From contig NZ_JAAVTX010000007.1 in the NCBI RefSeq assembly GCF_012163145.1, positions 62,001-126,000 of the forward strand: a stretch of 64,000 nt of DNA, written 5' to 3'. This document shows, piece by piece, positions 42,414 to 52,074 of this stretch. The DNA comes from Falsiroseomonas frigidaquae. GTDB lineage: Bacteria > Pseudomonadota > Alphaproteobacteria > Acetobacterales > Acetobacteraceae. Within the stretch, counting starts at the first letter, position 1; each line of letters starts with the position of its first letter. The translations under genes and the position numbers were made by a program. Under the pieces are notes generated by a model, which did not search any database, had not been told where the DNA came from, and saw only the letters and a list, made by a program, of their open reading frames with translations.

Positions 42414-45400
42414 CTACAGCTCCGCCACGTCGGCGACGCCGGGCACCACCTTCATCGCCTGCATCAGCCGGGGCGAGACGTTGAAGCGGCCGGGCAGTGC
42501 GATCTCCACCTCCTGCCCCGGGCCGGTGACGGAGACGACGCGCACCTCGCCCCGGCCCTTGCCCTCGCGGTCCAGCATCATGCGGATCGGCTGGATGGCG
42601 GCAGTCTGGTCGAGCCACAGGCGGATGCCCTGGCCCATCCCCTGGGCGACGCGCTCCAGCGGCTCCAGCTCCAGCGCCGTCAGCCGCACGGTATCGCCAT
42701 CCAGCCGCACCTCGGTGGTGACCAGCAGGGCGGTGCCCTCGGCCAGCATGCCATCGGCGCGGGCCAGGATCTCGCTGAAGAAGGTGACCTCGAAGCTGCC
42801 CTCGGCGTCGCTGAAGCGGACCCAGGCCATCTTGCTGCCAGACTTGGTACGGCCGGACTTCACCGCGACCACGGTGCCCGCCAGCTTCATCCGCCCGGAC
42901 CCGCCGCGCGCCCGTTCGGCGATGCGGGAGGAGGGCACGGCGCCGAGCTTGCCGAGCACGCGCCTGTAGGTATCCAGCGGATGCGCCGAGAGGTGGAAGC
43001 CTACCGCATCGGCCTCGTAGCCCAGCTTCTCCAGCTCCGGCCAATCCAGCACATCCGGCAGGCGCAGTGGCGGCGGTGCGGTTTCGGCGCCGAACATGTC
43101 CCGCGTCGGGTTCAGGCGGCGCTCGCCGGCTTCCTGGGCGGCGCGCAGCACCTGCTCGGCGCCCTGCACCATCCGCGCGCGGTTCGGCTCCAGGCTGTCG
43201 AAGGCGCCGGCCTTGGCGAGGTTCTCCAGCTGCATCTTGTTCAGCAGCTTGGGGTCCACCCGCCCGGCGAATTCGGAGAGCGTAGCGAAGGGCGCGGAGG
43301 CATCGCGCTGCGCCACCAGATCCTTCATCGCGGCCAGGCCAACGCGTTTCACCGCGGCCAGCGCGAAGCGGATGGCGGGCGTGCCGTCCTCCTTCGCCTC
43401 GATTCTGAACTCCGCGCCGCTGCGGTTGATGTCCGGCGGCAGCACGGGAATGCCTAGGCGCGATGCCTCCTGCATGTGTCCCGCCAGCTTGTCGGTGTTG
43501 CCGAGGTCGAGCGACATCGAGGCGGCGAGGAAGGCGACAGGGTAGTTCGCCTTCAGCCAGGCGGTCTGGTAGCTGACCAGGGCGTAGGCGGCGGCGTGCG
43601 ACTTGTTGAAGCCATATTCCGCGAACTTCTCCATCAGGTCGAAGATCTCGCCGGCCTTCGCATCGGGCACGCCGTTCTTGGTCGCGCCCTCGACGAAGAT
43701 CTTGCGCTGCGCCTCCATCTCGGAGCGGATCTTCTTGCCCATGGCGCGGCGCAGCAGGTCCGCGGTGCCGAGCGAATACCCCGCCAACTCCTGGCTGATC
43801 TGCATGACCTGCTCCTGGTAGACCAGGATGCCGTAGGTCTCGTTGACGATCGCCGCCATCTTCGGGTGCGGCGCCGCCCAGGGCTCGCCATGCTTGCGCT
43901 GGCAATAGGCGGGGATGTTCGCCATCGGGCCCGGGCGATACAGCGACACCGCCGCGATCAGATCCTCGAAGCGGTCAGGCCGCATCATGCGCAGGCAGTC
44001 GCGCATGCCCTGGCCTTCGAACTGGAACACGCCCGCCGCATCGCCGCGCGCCAGCATCGCGTAGGTTTTCGCATCGTCCAGCGGGATGCGGTCGAGGTCC
44101 ACCGTCACCCCCTGCCCCGCCAGCAGCTGTACGGCACGCTGCAGGACGGTGAGCGTCTTCAACCCGAGAAAATCGAACTTCACCAGGCTGGCCTGCTCGA
44201 CATATTTCATCGAGTACTGGGTGATCAGGTCCGGGCTGCGCGGGTCGCGGTACAGCGGCACGATATCCACCAGCGGCCGTCGGCCGATCACCACGCCGGC
44301 GGCGTGTGTGGAGGCGTTGCGGTACAGCCCCTCCAGTTCCTGCGCCACTTCCAGCAGGCGGTGCACCTGTTCGTCGCTGCGCTGCATTTCCTGCAGCTTC
44401 GGCTCGCCCTCGATCGCCTGGGCCAGCGTCACCGGCTTGGCCGGGTTGAAGGGGATCAGGCTGGCGATGCGGTCCACCTGGCCATAGGGCAGGCCCATGA
44501 CGCGGCCGACGTCGCGCACCGCCGCCTTCGCCTGCAGCTTGCCGAAGGTGATGATCTGCGCGACGCGATCCTCGCCATATTCGCGGCGGACATAGTCGAT
44601 GACCTCGTCGCGGCGGTCCTGGCAGAAATCGATGTCGAAGTCCGGCATCGACACGCGCTCGGGGTTCAGGAAGCGCTCGAACAGCAGGCCCCAGCGCATC
44701 GGGTCGAGGTCCGTGATCAGCAGCGCCCAGGCGGCGACGGAACCGGCGCCCGAGCCACGGCCAGGCCCCACCGGGATGCCCTGCTGCTTCGCCCATTGGA
44801 TGAAGTCCGCAACGATCAGGAAGTAGCCGGAGAAGCCCATCTTCTCGATGACCGACAGCTCATAGGCCAGGCGCTCGCGGTAGGGCGCGCGGGCTTCCTC
44901 ATCCAGGCCCAGCACATCGAGACGGCCCTCGAGACCGGATTTCGCCATGGCGAAGACCGTCTCGGCCTCCGTCATGCCCTCCATCACCTTGGGGCAGATG
45001 GGAAGTTCCGGCTTCTTCGATTCCGCCATCACGGCGCAGCGCTGCGCGATGGCCAGCGTGTTGTCGCAGGCCTCCGGCAGATCCGCGAACAGCGTGCGCA
45101 TCGCCTCGCTGGATTTGAAGAAATGCTCGGCGGTGACGCGGCGGCGGTCGGGCTCCGCGATCACCCGGCTTTCGGCGATACACAGCAGCGCGTCATGCGC
45201 GGCATGCATTTTGGCCTCGGCGAAATACACATCGTTGGTGGCGACGATGGGCAGCGCCTGTTCATCGGCCAGCGCCAGCAGCCCGGCCTCCACCATCTTC
45301 TCGCTGGCCAGGCCGTGGCGCTGGAGTTCCACCACCAGGTCGTCGGGGCCGAAGATGTCCTTGAGCTGCGCCAGCAGCTTCGCCGCCGCATCGCGCCGCC

Positions 45401-45863
45401 CCTCCGCCAGCAGGCGGCCAAGCGGGCCGGTGGTGCCGCCGGTCAGCAGGATCAGCCCGCCACGGTGGCGGTCCAGCGTCTCCAGCCCGATGCAGGGCAT
45501 GCCGGAGATGTCGCTGCCGAGGAAACCGGCGGAGGAGAGGCGCTGCAGGTTGTCCAGCCCCTGCGCATCCCGCGCCAGCGCCACGATCGGGTCCGGCCGG
45601 TGCCGCGCCGGGTCGCCGCCACGGCCCGCATCATCCGTGACGCTACGGCCGAGGAACAGCTGGCAGCCGATGATCGGCTGCACGCCCTTGCCGGTGCAGG
45701 CCTGGGAGAATTCCAGCGCGCCGAACAGATTGCCCGAATCGGTCAGCGCCACCGCCGGCATGCCTGCCGCCCGCGCCAGGGCCGGCAGCTTCTCGGCCTT
45801 GATGGCGCCCTCGCTGAGGGAGTAGGCGGAATGGGCGTGGAGATGGATGAAGGGGGCGGGCAA
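42414..45863 (-). CDS. dnaE: DNA polymerase III subunit alpha
   Basis: The replicative polymerase. About 1149 residues. The PHP domain starts FIHLHAHSAYSLSEGAIKAE. The catalytic Asp pair is in RVSMPDFDIDFCQDRRDEV, preceded by GPGRGSGAGSVAAWALLITD. The fingers include SYQTAWLKANYPVAFLAASM, followed by helix-hairpin-helix and OB-fold regions (LAGTVVAVKSGRTKSGSKMA). I put the start at TTG 45863 because AAAGGA lies 6 bases upstream and the family begins there; the frame continues to another TTG at 45902. It separates the two accessory glycan regions; in relatives it lies next to lolD. Confidence 0.96.
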   Translation of the reverse strand: MPAPFIHLHAHSAYSLSEGAIKAEKLPALARAAGMPAVALTDSGNLFGALEFSQACTGKGVQPIIGCQLFLGRSVTDDAGRGGDPARHRPDPIVALARDAQGLDNLQRLSSAGFLGSDISGMPCIGLETLDRHRGGLILLTGGTTGPLGRLLAEGRRDAAAKLLAQLKDIFGPDDLVVELQRHGLASEKMVEAGLLALADEQALPIVATNDVYFAEAKMHAAHDALLCIAESRVIAEPDRRRVTAEHFFKSSEAMRTLFADLPEACDNTLAIAQRCAVMAESKKPELPICPKVMEGMTEAETVFAMAKSGLEGRLDVLGLDEEARAPYRERLAYELSVIEKMGFSGYFLIVADFIQWAKQQGIPVGPGRGSGAGSVAAWALLITDLDPMRWGLLFERFLNPERVSMPDFDIDFCQDRRDEVIDYVRREYGEDRVAQIITFGKLQAKAAVRDVGRVMGLPYGQVDRIASLIPFNPAKPVTLAQAIEGEPKLQEMQRSDEQVHRLLEVAQELEGLYRNASTHAAGVVIGRRPLVDIVPLYRDPRSPDLITQYSMKYVEQASLVKFDFLGLKTLTVLQRAVQLLAGQGVTVDLDRIPLDDAKTYAMLARGDAAGVFQFEGQGMRDCLRMMRPDRFEDLIAAVSLYRPGPMANIPAYCQRKHGEPWAAPHPKMAAIVNETYGILVYQEQVMQISQELAGYSLGTADLLRRAMGKKIRSEMEAQRKIFVEGATKNGVPDAKAGEIFDLMEKFAEYGFNKSHAAAYALVSYQTAWLKANYPVAFLAASMSLDLGNTDKLAGHMQEASRLGIPVLPPDINRSGAEFRIEAKEDGTPAIRFALAAVKRVGLAAMKDLVAQRDASAPFATLSEFAGRVDPKLLNKMQLENLAKAGAFDSLEPNRARMVQGAEQVLRAAQEAGERRLNPTRDMFGAETAPPPLRLPDVLDWPELEKLGYEADAVGFHLSAHPLDTYRRVLGKLGAVPSSRIAERARGGSGRMKLAGTVVAVKSGRTKSGSKMAWVRFSDAEGSFEVTFFSEILARADGMLAEGTALLVTTEVRLDGDTVRLTALELEPLERVAQGMGQGIRLWLDQTAAIQPIRMMLDREGKGRGEVRVVSVTGPGQEVEIALPGRFNVSPRLMQAMKVVPGVADVAEL

Positions 45864-45908
45864 ACTTGATCCTTTCGCTGCGCCGACGCGGCCGGTCACC
45901 AAGCCTGA

Positions 45909-47039
45909 TTATAGATCGAGCGCATCGCACGCCGCATCCAGCGCATCGAGGTCGAGCACAAAGGCGCTGTTGTTCGGGTCATGGCGCGCGAGGAAACAAT
46001 CGCCCACTACTTCCACCACACGAAGATCCAGCGAATTGGCCGCCGAATCGAGGGAACTGCGCCAGTACCCCGTGGATGTCAGGCTCAGTACCTTGGTACC
46101 GGGAGGGCAGAACAGGCTGTTCAGCAAACCACCGCCATAGACGCCAGCAATGACATCGGCCGAGCGCATGACAGCCATCTGTTCCTCACGCGGCAGCGAT
46201 TCCGGCACAATGATGCGGAATCCCCGCGCCACCAGCCTCTCGATCACCGCCGTTTCGTTCAGCAAGGGGCGGGCCCAAGCCTTCGTGCCGATGCGTCGGA
46301 TATAGATTCGCGCCCGGTCGACCGGCGTCTCGCCTGCCACCAAGTCCCGCAACGCCCTCATCACGCCCTGATGCTGCCAGCCCGGCTCGCCAGCAACGTG
46401 GATCTCGTCCACTCGCAGCCAGCCTGCCTCCGGCGCGACGAGCATCTCATCCTCGCCAACGCCAAGAGCCGAGAAAAGCCAGCCGAAGCTTCGGGCAACC
46501 GCCGCCGAGACGAGCAGCCGAGGGCGCGGGGCCGGCATTGCTTGGCGGAAGGCCAGCTTCGGCAGGACCTCAAACAGGAAATGAGTGTAGTTCTGGTCCC
46601 TCCCGTTCAACAGATGGAACAGCGGCTCGCGAATATGCGCGACTGGGGGGCCACGGCACCAAGCTGGCGTGCAGAGCACATTCTCACGCCACACCAGACC
46701 GACGGCCGCGACGTGCGCCGCCAGATTGTTGTCCGCACCCTTCCCCAGCCCGGAGACGCTATCGATCAGCAGCCCGCCTTCCGCATCAGCGACCACACCG
46801 CGTCCAATGACCATGGCATTGTGCAGTACAGAGTGATGGACCGCGCTGCCCGTCACCCGCAGCGGCCTTCGTGGAACGGGCCGGCGGCCAAGGCGAAAAC
46901 TCGGGATACGCGGCAGATCCCGAGCTACGGCTTCCAGCAATAGGCAGCGCCGGTGACTGCCCTCAGCCAAGTACTTCCAATCCGACACCAGCTTCAGCTG
47001 ATCCGGCTGGAGGAAGTGAAGCTTCGGCGGAACCCTCAT
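45909..47039 (-). CDS. Glycosyltransferase family 61 (DUF563) protein
   Basis: A 376-residue predicted glycosyltransferase of the GT61/DUF563 type, related to plant xylosyl- and GlcNAc-transferases and to bacterial capsule proteins. The core begins near HHSVLHNAMVIGRGVVADAE. YTHFLFEVLPKLAFRQAMPA, RIYIRRIGTKAWARPLLNET, GFRIIVPESLPREEQMAVMR and VIAGVYGGGLLNSLFCPPGT follow the family order. Base composition is visibly less GC-rich, with more A/T in third positions than dnaE or lolCD, suggesting transfer. It overlaps the upstream unknown gene by 4 bases. Confidence 0.85.
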   Translation of the reverse strand: MRVPPKLHFLQPDQLKLVSDWKYLAEGSHRRCLLLEAVARDLPRIPSFRLGRRPVPRRPLRVTGSAVHHSVLHNAMVIGRGVVADAEGGLLIDSVSGLGKGADNNLAAHVAAVGLVWRENVLCTPAWCRGPPVAHIREPLFHLLNGRDQNYTHFLFEVLPKLAFRQAMPAPRPRLLVSAAVARSFGWLFSALGVGEDEMLVAPEAGWLRVDEIHVAGEPGWQHQGVMRALRDLVAGETPVDRARIYIRRIGTKAWARPLLNETAVIERLVARGFRIIVPESLPREEQMAVMRSADVIAGVYGGGLLNSLFCPPGTKVLSLTSTGYWRSSLDSAANSLDLRVVEVVGDCFLARHDPNNSAFVLDLDALDAACDALDL

Positions 47040-47542
47040 GCCGACAAGGCGAGGCTGAAGCCGGGCAAATCGTAATGCCGCACCCCAGTCTGCGTCAGCC
47101 GTGCCCCGGCGGGTAGCAGCGCAACCAAGACCAGCGGACCCTCGACCCCGGGCAAGCCGCAGACATCCGCGGGCGGTACATCGGTGAAAAGGGCAGCGGC
47201 CAGCCGACGCCTTTGCGGAACGGACTGCATCAACTGGGCCGCGGAGCCGGGCAGATCGCGGCAGATCGCGCAGAACAGGTCAGGGTGAAGGCCGCGGAAG
47301 GCATTGCCGAAGACCAGCGCCGCATCGGCACCACACGCCAATGCGGCCATCTCTGAAGTGTGGCGCTTGTGGTTCAGGCGGTGCAGCGCGGCATGAGCCA
47401 ACGCAGCCACGGCAAAAAAGCGGGCGTTCTGCCGAAGGTCAAAGTCGAAGACAGCTTCGAAATAGCGGTCCATCCCAGGCGTAGGCAGCAGAAGCTGGTT
47501 CTCGGCCAGGCGCATCCCGGCCGCAAAGGTGAAGACATCCAT
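47036..47542 (-). CDS. Hypothetical protein coupled to the GT61 gene
   Basis: 168 residues with no family recognised. No signal peptide and no obvious membrane span. The middle has FFAVAALAHAALHRLNHKRH and VFGNAFRGLHPDLFCAICRD, including Cys residues. The C-terminal part LPGVEGPLVLVALLPAGARL is hydrophobic. It shares the lower GC of the GT61 gene and ends in an ATGA-type overlap with it, so both probably arrived together and act in one pathway. Confidence 0.55.
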   Translation of the reverse strand: MDVFTFAAGMRLAENQLLLPTPGMDRYFEAVFDFDLRQNARFFAVAALAHAALHRLNHKRHTSEMAALACGADAALVFGNAFRGLHPDLFCAICRDLPGSAAQLMQSVPQRRRLAAALFTDVPPADVCGLPGVEGPLVLVALLPAGARLTQTGVRHYDLPGFSLALSA

Positions 47543-47700
47543 GGCTGCTTCTAGGCTTCACCTCCTTGCTTGGGCAAGCTCGCCAAGGGCGGTGCGACCA
47601 GACCGCCAGTGATACGGATTATGCACATCTGCGGATCAACGACCGGCCGAATTTTCAACCATGCGTGCCGCGAACCGCGGCAGCCAGGGGGCCTATTTCT

Positions 47701-48183
47701 ATGGATGAGATTGATGGGAAGAATCTGCGACGGGCGATCGCACTCTCGGCCGAGGTGCGTGAATCCGGCCAGCACCCCTTCGCCGCGCTGCTGGCCGATT
47801 CGCATGGCCGCGTGCTGATGGAGCAGGGCAACGGCTTTCATGCCCCCGGCTGGCCGCATGGCGACGGCACCGCCCATGCCGAGCGCCTGATCGCCACCCG
47901 CGCCTGCCGGGAACTGCCGCCGGAGGCCCGCGCCACCGCCACCCTGTTCAGCAGCGCCGAGCCCTGCGCCATGTGCGCCGGCGCCATCTACTGGGCCGGC
48001 ATCGGCCGCGTGGTGTTCGGCCTGTCGGAGCGCCGCCTCAAGGCGCTGATCGGCCCGCACCTCGAGAACCTGACCCTGGACCTGCCTTGCCGCGAGGTCT
48101 TCGCCGCCGGCCAGCGACAGGTCGAGGTGGTGGGGCCGCTGCTGGAGGATGAGGCGGAAGTTCCGCATCGCGGGGCCTGGTAG
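47701..48183 (+). CDS. Nucleoside deaminase (CMP/dCMP deaminase family)
   Basis: A zinc-dependent deaminase of 160 residues from the ATG at 47701. The zinc and catalytic motifs are complete: HAE in GTAHAERLIATRACREL and PCAMC in LFSSAEPCAMCAGAIYWAGI. QHPFAALLADSHGRVLMEQG opens the fold. It resembles guanine deaminase or TadA-like free-nucleoside deaminases, and the substrate (guanine, cytosine or another base) is undetermined. The upstream 158-base gap to the divergent hypothetical gene has AT-rich patches that could hold promoters for both. Confidence 0.85.
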   Translation: MDEIDGKNLRRAIALSAEVRESGQHPFAALLADSHGRVLMEQGNGFHAPGWPHGDGTAHAERLIATRACRELPPEARATATLFSSAEPCAMCAGAIYWAGIGRVVFGLSERRLKALIGPHLENLTLDLPCREVFAAGQRQVEVVGPLLEDEAEVPHRGAW

Positions 48184-48243
48184 CCCGCTTGCACCACCCC
48201 CGTGCGGCGCGGCATCATCGGCTTGCGTTCGGGGAAATTGCCG

Positions 48244-48939
48244 GTGAAGTCCTATCGTGAGATTTTCGAGGCGCCGAAGCGCTTCACCTCGGACAAGTGG
48301 GATCATTACCTTGATGTGTATGACCGCCACTTCGCGCGGTTCCGCACCGGCCGGCCGCTGACCTATCTCGAGATCGGCGTGCAATCCGGCGGCTCGCTCT
48401 GCGTGGCGCGGGAGTATTTCGGCAGCACGGCCCGGATCTACGGCCTCGACATCGATCCGAACAGCAAGGCGGCGGAGGAAGCCGGCATCGCCAACCGGGT
48501 CTTCATCGGATCCCAGTCCGATGGCGCCTTTCTCACCTCGGTCCTGGCCGAGATCGGCGCCCCGGACATCGTGGTGGATGACGGATCGCACAGCCAGGCA
48601 GACATGGTGGGCACCTTCCTGGCGCTGTTCCCGCGCCTGGCGCCGCATGGCTGCTACATCGTGGAGGATACCCACACCATCCATTTCCCGTCGCACCAGC
48701 GCAGCGATACGGGGTTGAACGTCTATGACTACTTCCGGTCCCTGCCGGACAAGCTGACGCTGGACTTCATGGTGCCGGAGGCGCGCCGCGATCGCTTCCG
48801 GACACCGCCCGAAAGCCGTACCGGCGATATCCGCACGCGCAACGCCATGGCGCATAGCATCGGCAGCCTGCACTTCTACAACAGCATGATCGTGATCGAG
48901 AAAGCGCCCTATCGCGAGCCCTGGCGGCGGATCCTGTAG
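48244..48939 (+). CDS. Class I SAM-dependent methyltransferase (sugar O-methyltransferase-like)
   Basis: About 231 residues from the GTG at 48244 (GGGGA about 8 bases upstream); a longer frame from a GTG at 48202 is possible. The SAM loop is LTYLEIGVQSGGSLCVAREY, followed by ARIYGLDIDPN and APDIVVDDGSHSQADMVGTF. The layout, including DKWDHYLDVYDRHFARFR and YIVEDTHT, resembles the TylF/MycE macrolide-sugar O-methyltransferases. Methylation of a surface glycan sugar would fit the adjoining glycosyltransferase-like genes; this is inference. It ends 7 bases before the next gene. Confidence 0.78.
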   Translation: MKSYREIFEAPKRFTSDKWDHYLDVYDRHFARFRTGRPLTYLEIGVQSGGSLCVAREYFGSTARIYGLDIDPNSKAAEEAGIANRVFIGSQSDGAFLTSVLAEIGAPDIVVDDGSHSQADMVGTFLALFPRLAPHGCYIVEDTHTIHFPSHQRSDTGLNVYDYFRSLPDKLTLDFMVPEARRDRFRTPPESRTGDIRTRNAMAHSIGSLHFYNSMIVIEKAPYREPWRRIL

Positions 48940-48946
48940 CCAGACC

Positions 48947-49849
48947 ATGACCCGCGACTTCGCCTTCATCGTGAACCGCAAGGCGCAGCGGGCCGGTTCC
49001 GCCCATCTGCGCGGCCGCCAGCTCGCCCAGCTTTTCGCGGAAGTCGCGACGGATTACGGCCGCGCCGTTCGCTACTGCTATTCGGACGAGCTGCCGCGTG
49101 ACGCCATCGCGATCGTCAACAAGACCGCGCTGATGCAGCCGGAGCGCGACGTGCCGCAGCGGCTGCGCGATGCCGGATGCCTGGTGCTGATGGATTTCAT
49201 CGACGGCCCCCTCGCCCCCGCCGTCGCGGCGGAGGCGGATGGCTTCATCGCCTGCTCCGCGCTGCAAAGCCGGCATCTGCGGGCTGCCTTCCCGGAGCGG
49301 CCGGTCATCCACATCCCGCATCACGTGGACATCGACATCCCTCCCACGCCCTGCCAATGGGACCACTTCGCCTGCGGCTATTTCGGCAATCCCGACAACG
49401 CCGCGCACCTCGCCGTGCTGCAGGAAGCCGGGGCGCTGACGGTGTGGGAAGCCAAGACCACGAACATCAATGGCTGGTACGGGGCGCTGCCGGACTTCAA
49501 CCTGCACTACGCCTTCCGCCCCCGCAAAATGTGGGGCTCCGGCTTCAAGCCCTTCACCAAGGGCTTCGTCGCTGCCCATGTCGGCGCCGTGATCCTGATT
49601 GCCGAATCGGATGAGGAGGCGACGGAGCTGCTGGGCTCAGACTACCCGCTGCGCCTGCCCGACAGCACCAGTGCCACGGCCATGCAGGCCCATCTGGCGG
49701 AGTTGGGTGCGCGGTTCGGCGATGCGGATTGGCAACTGGCGCGGCAGCGGATGCACCGGCTGCGGGTGATCTCCTCCGCCGATTACATCCGCAACCTGAT
49801 CCGGTCCCAGTTCTTCGAGGACAGCAGCGTCTCGGCGCTGATGCGCTGA
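48947..49849 (+). CDS. Glycosyltransferase-like protein, unrecognised family
   Basis: 300 residues. It has a GT-B-like layout without a clear E-x7-E motif: DFAFIVNRKAQRAGSAHLRG at the N-terminus, FIACSALQSRHLRAAFPERP with IHIPHHVDIDIPPTPCQW as a linker, and CGYFGNPDNAAHLAVLQEAG opening the second half. VGAVILIAESDEEATELLGS is the candidate donor region. No signal peptide. It is coupled to the methyltransferase upstream. Its TGA stop shares a base with a MITE-like element. Confidence 0.6.
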   Translation: MTRDFAFIVNRKAQRAGSAHLRGRQLAQLFAEVATDYGRAVRYCYSDELPRDAIAIVNKTALMQPERDVPQRLRDAGCLVLMDFIDGPLAPAVAAEADGFIACSALQSRHLRAAFPERPVIHIPHHVDIDIPPTPCQWDHFACGYFGNPDNAAHLAVLQEAGALTVWEAKTTNINGWYGALPDFNLHYAFRPRKMWGSGFKPFTKGFVAAHVGAVILIAESDEEATELLGSDYPLRLPDSTSATAMQAHLAELGARFGDADWQLARQRMHRLRVISSADYIRNLIRSQFFEDSSVSALMR

Positions 49850-49982
49850 TACCAAATCCCGGTGATCGTGACCGATCACCGCCTAAATCGCCGGCCTGGC
49901 TACGCGCCACTTGGCGCGGCGGCCATTGGGCCGCTCGCCTGCCTTTCGGCGGGCGCAGGTTCCCATCAATGGGATTTGGTAT
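49849..49982. mobile_element. MITE-like element with 12-bp terminal inverted repeats
   Basis: 134 bases with perfect ends ATACCAAATCCC / GGGATTTGGTAT. Inside, CGGTGATCG-TGAC-CGATCACCG is a 9-bp hairpin, and GCGCC-ACTT-GGCGC and GCGGCC-ATTG-GGCCGC add more. No open frame of useful length. It begins on the A of the upstream gene's stop codon and fills the gap to lolD. The terminal TA could be a TA target, as with Tc1/mariner or IS630-type elements, but flanking duplications are not clear. Confidence 0.8.
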
Positions 49983-49988
49983 GAGGCG

Positions 49989-50672
49989 CTACGCTGCCAC
50001 CACCTTGCCGTCGCGCAGCGTTACCACCCGGTCCATCCGGCGCGCGAGGTCCGGATTATGCGTCGCGATCAGCGCCGCCATCCCCTGCCCACGCACCGCG
50101 TCCAGCAATTCCGCGAAGACCCGGTCGCTGGTGCCGACATCCAGATTGCCGGTCGGCTCATCCGCCAGCAGCACGCGCGGCTTGTTCGCCAGCGCGCGGG
50201 CGATGGCGACGCGCTGCTGCTCGCCGCCCGAAAGCTTGCCGGGGCGATGTTCCTCCCGCCCCGTCAGGCCGAAATCGGCCAGCAGGGCGCGGGCGCGGGC
50301 ATCGGCGGCGGGCTTCGCCACCCCATTGGCCATCTGCGGCAGCGCGATGTTCTCGATGGCCGAGAACTCCGGCAGCAGGTGGTGGAACTGGTAGACGAAG
50401 CCGATGCCGGTGCGGCGGATCGCGGTGCGCGCATCGTCGCCCAGGGTTCCGGCGGCCTGGCCGGCGAAATACACCTCCCCGTCATCCGGCTTCTCCAGCA
50501 GCCCGGCCAGATGCAGCAGGGTGGATTTGCCGGTGCCGGAAGGAGCAACCAGGGCCACGATCTCACCGGCGACGAGGGTGAGGTCGGCGCCCGTGAGCAC
50601 CTCCAACGCGCCGGCCTCCGTGCGGAAGCGGCGGCTGACGGCGCGCAGTTCGAGCGGTACCGGATCACTCAT
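49989..50672 (-). CDS. lolD: Lipoprotein-releasing ABC transporter ATP-binding protein LolD
   Basis: The ATPase of the LolCDE complex, which extracts lipoproteins from the inner membrane. It has 227 residues. Walker A is APSGTGKST, the signature is [20 protein letters not shown], Walker B is [13 protein letters not shown], and the H-loop is ALIATHN. The Q-loop is [20 protein letters not shown], as in LolD/MacB types. It overlaps lolC by 8 bases. The 3' end abuts the MITE-like element. Confidence 0.95.
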   Translation of the reverse strand: MSDPVPLELRAVSRRFRTEAGALEVLTGADLTLVAGEIVALVAPSGTGKSTLLHLAGLLEKPDDGEVYFAGQAAGTLGDDARTAIRRTGIGFVYQFHHLLPEFSAIENIALPQMANGVAKPAADARARALLADFGLTGREEHRPGKLSGGEQQRVAIARALANKPRVLLADEPTGNLDVGTSDRVFAELLDAVRGQGMAALIATHNPDLARRMDRVVTLRDGKVVAA

Positions 50673-51915
50673 TGCGCAGCGCCACCACAGGGTCCGTCTT
50701 GGCCGCGCGCCAGCTTGGGTAGAGGGTCGCCAGCAGCGACAGGCCGAGGCCCATGCCGACCACCTGCGCCACCTCCTTCGGATCGACCACCGCGGGCAAG
50801 CGCGTGAGGAAATAGACCTCGGCGCTGAACAGCTCGGTGCCGGACAGCGCCTGGATCGCCTGTCGGATCGCCTCGATGTTCAGGCAGAAGACCAGCCCAA
50901 CCGTGAAGCCGATCAGCGTGCCGAGCACGCCGACGGAGGCACCGCAGAGCAGGAAGACGCGCAGGATGGACCCGCGCGTCGCGCCCATGGTCCGCAGCAC
51001 CGCGATGTCCCGCCCCTTGTCCTTCACCAGCATGATGAGGGAGGAGACGATGTTGAACGCCGCGACGATGATGATCAGCGTCAGGATCAGGAACATCACG
51101 TTCCGCTCCACCTGCACCGCCGCGAAGAAGCTGGAATTCGCGTCCTGCCAATCGACGATGCGAACCGGCGTGCCATCGAGCTCGGCCCGGATGGCGCGCG
51201 TCACCGCCCGCACACCGGTCGGGTCCTCGACGAAGACCTCGATCTGCGTCGCGGCGTCGCCGGTCTGGAAGAAGGTCTGCGCGGCGGCCATGGGCAGGAA
51301 GACGAAGCTGCTATCGTATTCCTGCATCCCCACCTGGAACAGCGCCACCACGGTATAGGCGCGGACCCGCGGCACGGTGCCGAACACCGTGGTGCGGCCC
51401 TGCGGGGAGACGAGGGTGAGCTTGTCCCCCACCCCGATCCGCATGCGCTGTGCCAGCCTTGTGCCGATGACGATGGCGTCGTCGCCGGTGAAGCGCGCCA
51501 GCGACCCGTCCAGGATGTTCTGCGCCACGAGCCCGCGCGCACGCAGATCCTCCGGCTTCACCCCGCGCGCCAGGCCGCCGGAGGCGCCGCCCTGGTCGCT
51601 GGTCAGCAGCACCTGCCCCTCCACGATGGGCGTGGCGGAGACCACGCCCGGAAGCCCGCGGATACGGCCGGCAAAGGCGTCGTAGTCGCTGATCGGCCGC
51701 TCGATGCCATGCACGCCGAGATGGCCGTTGAGGCCCAGGATGCGGCCCAGCAGTTCGATCCGGAAACCGTTCATGACGGACATCACGATGATCAGCGTGG
51801 CGACGCCGAGCGCGATGCCGACCAGCGAGAAGATCGCAATGACCGAGACGAAGCGCTCACCCTTGCGGGCGCGCAGGTAGCGGAAGGCGATGGCGCGTTC
51901 GAAGGCGTTGAACAT
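50665..51915 (-). CDS. lolC: Lipoprotein-releasing ABC transporter permease LolC/LolE
   Basis: The inner membrane permease of the Lol system. 416 residues from the ATG at 51915 ([20 protein letters not shown]), the family's usual start; a GTG 6 codons earlier is possible. The first membrane helix is [21 protein letters not shown] large periplasmic domain follows, and then the C-terminal FtsX domain with three helices, including [20 protein letters not shown] and a [17 protein letters not shown] end. Only one LolC/E-type gene is present, as in many alphaproteobacteria where a homodimer (LolF-like) is used. Confidence 0.93.
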   Translation of the reverse strand: MFNAFERAIAFRYLRARKGERFVSVIAIFSLVGIALGVATLIIVMSVMNGFRIELLGRILGLNGHLGVHGIERPISDYDAFAGRIRGLPGVVSATPIVEGQVLLTSDQGGASGGLARGVKPEDLRARGLVAQNILDGSLARFTGDDAIVIGTRLAQRMRIGVGDKLTLVSPQGRTTVFGTVPRVRAYTVVALFQVGMQEYDSSFVFLPMAAAQTFFQTGDAATQIEVFVEDPTGVRAVTRAIRAELDGTPVRIVDWQDANSSFFAAVQVERNVMFLILTLIIIVAAFNIVSSLIMLVKDKGRDIAVLRTMGATRGSILRVFLLCGASVGVLGTLIGFTVGLVFCLNIEAIRQAIQALSGTELFSAEVYFLTRLPAVVDPKEVAQVVGMGLGLSLLATLYPSWRAAKTDPVVALRNE

Positions 51916-51936
51916 GAATTCAGCCCGCGCCACGCG

Positions 51937-52061
51937 AAGCCCTCTCCCCCCGGTGGGGGGCGAGGGGGGCGTGGGGATGGCGGGCGGTGGTCAGCAGGTC
52001 GCGGCGGGCCGCGGAGACCCCCCTCACCCAACCCTCTCCCCAGGTTGGGTGAAGAGGGCTT
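51937..52061. repeat. Composite multi-hairpin intergenic element
   Basis: 125 bases bounded by AAGCCCTCT / AGAGGGCTT (perfect 9 bp). Inside are CCCCC-GGT-GGGGG and TCACCCAACC (52024-52033) pairing with GGTTGGGTGA (52043-52052). It fills the gap between proS and lolC and may terminate or attenuate proS transcripts. It resembles the block at 40305-40426 in size and design. Confidence 0.75.
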
Positions 52062-52074
52062 TTCAGGGCTGCCA

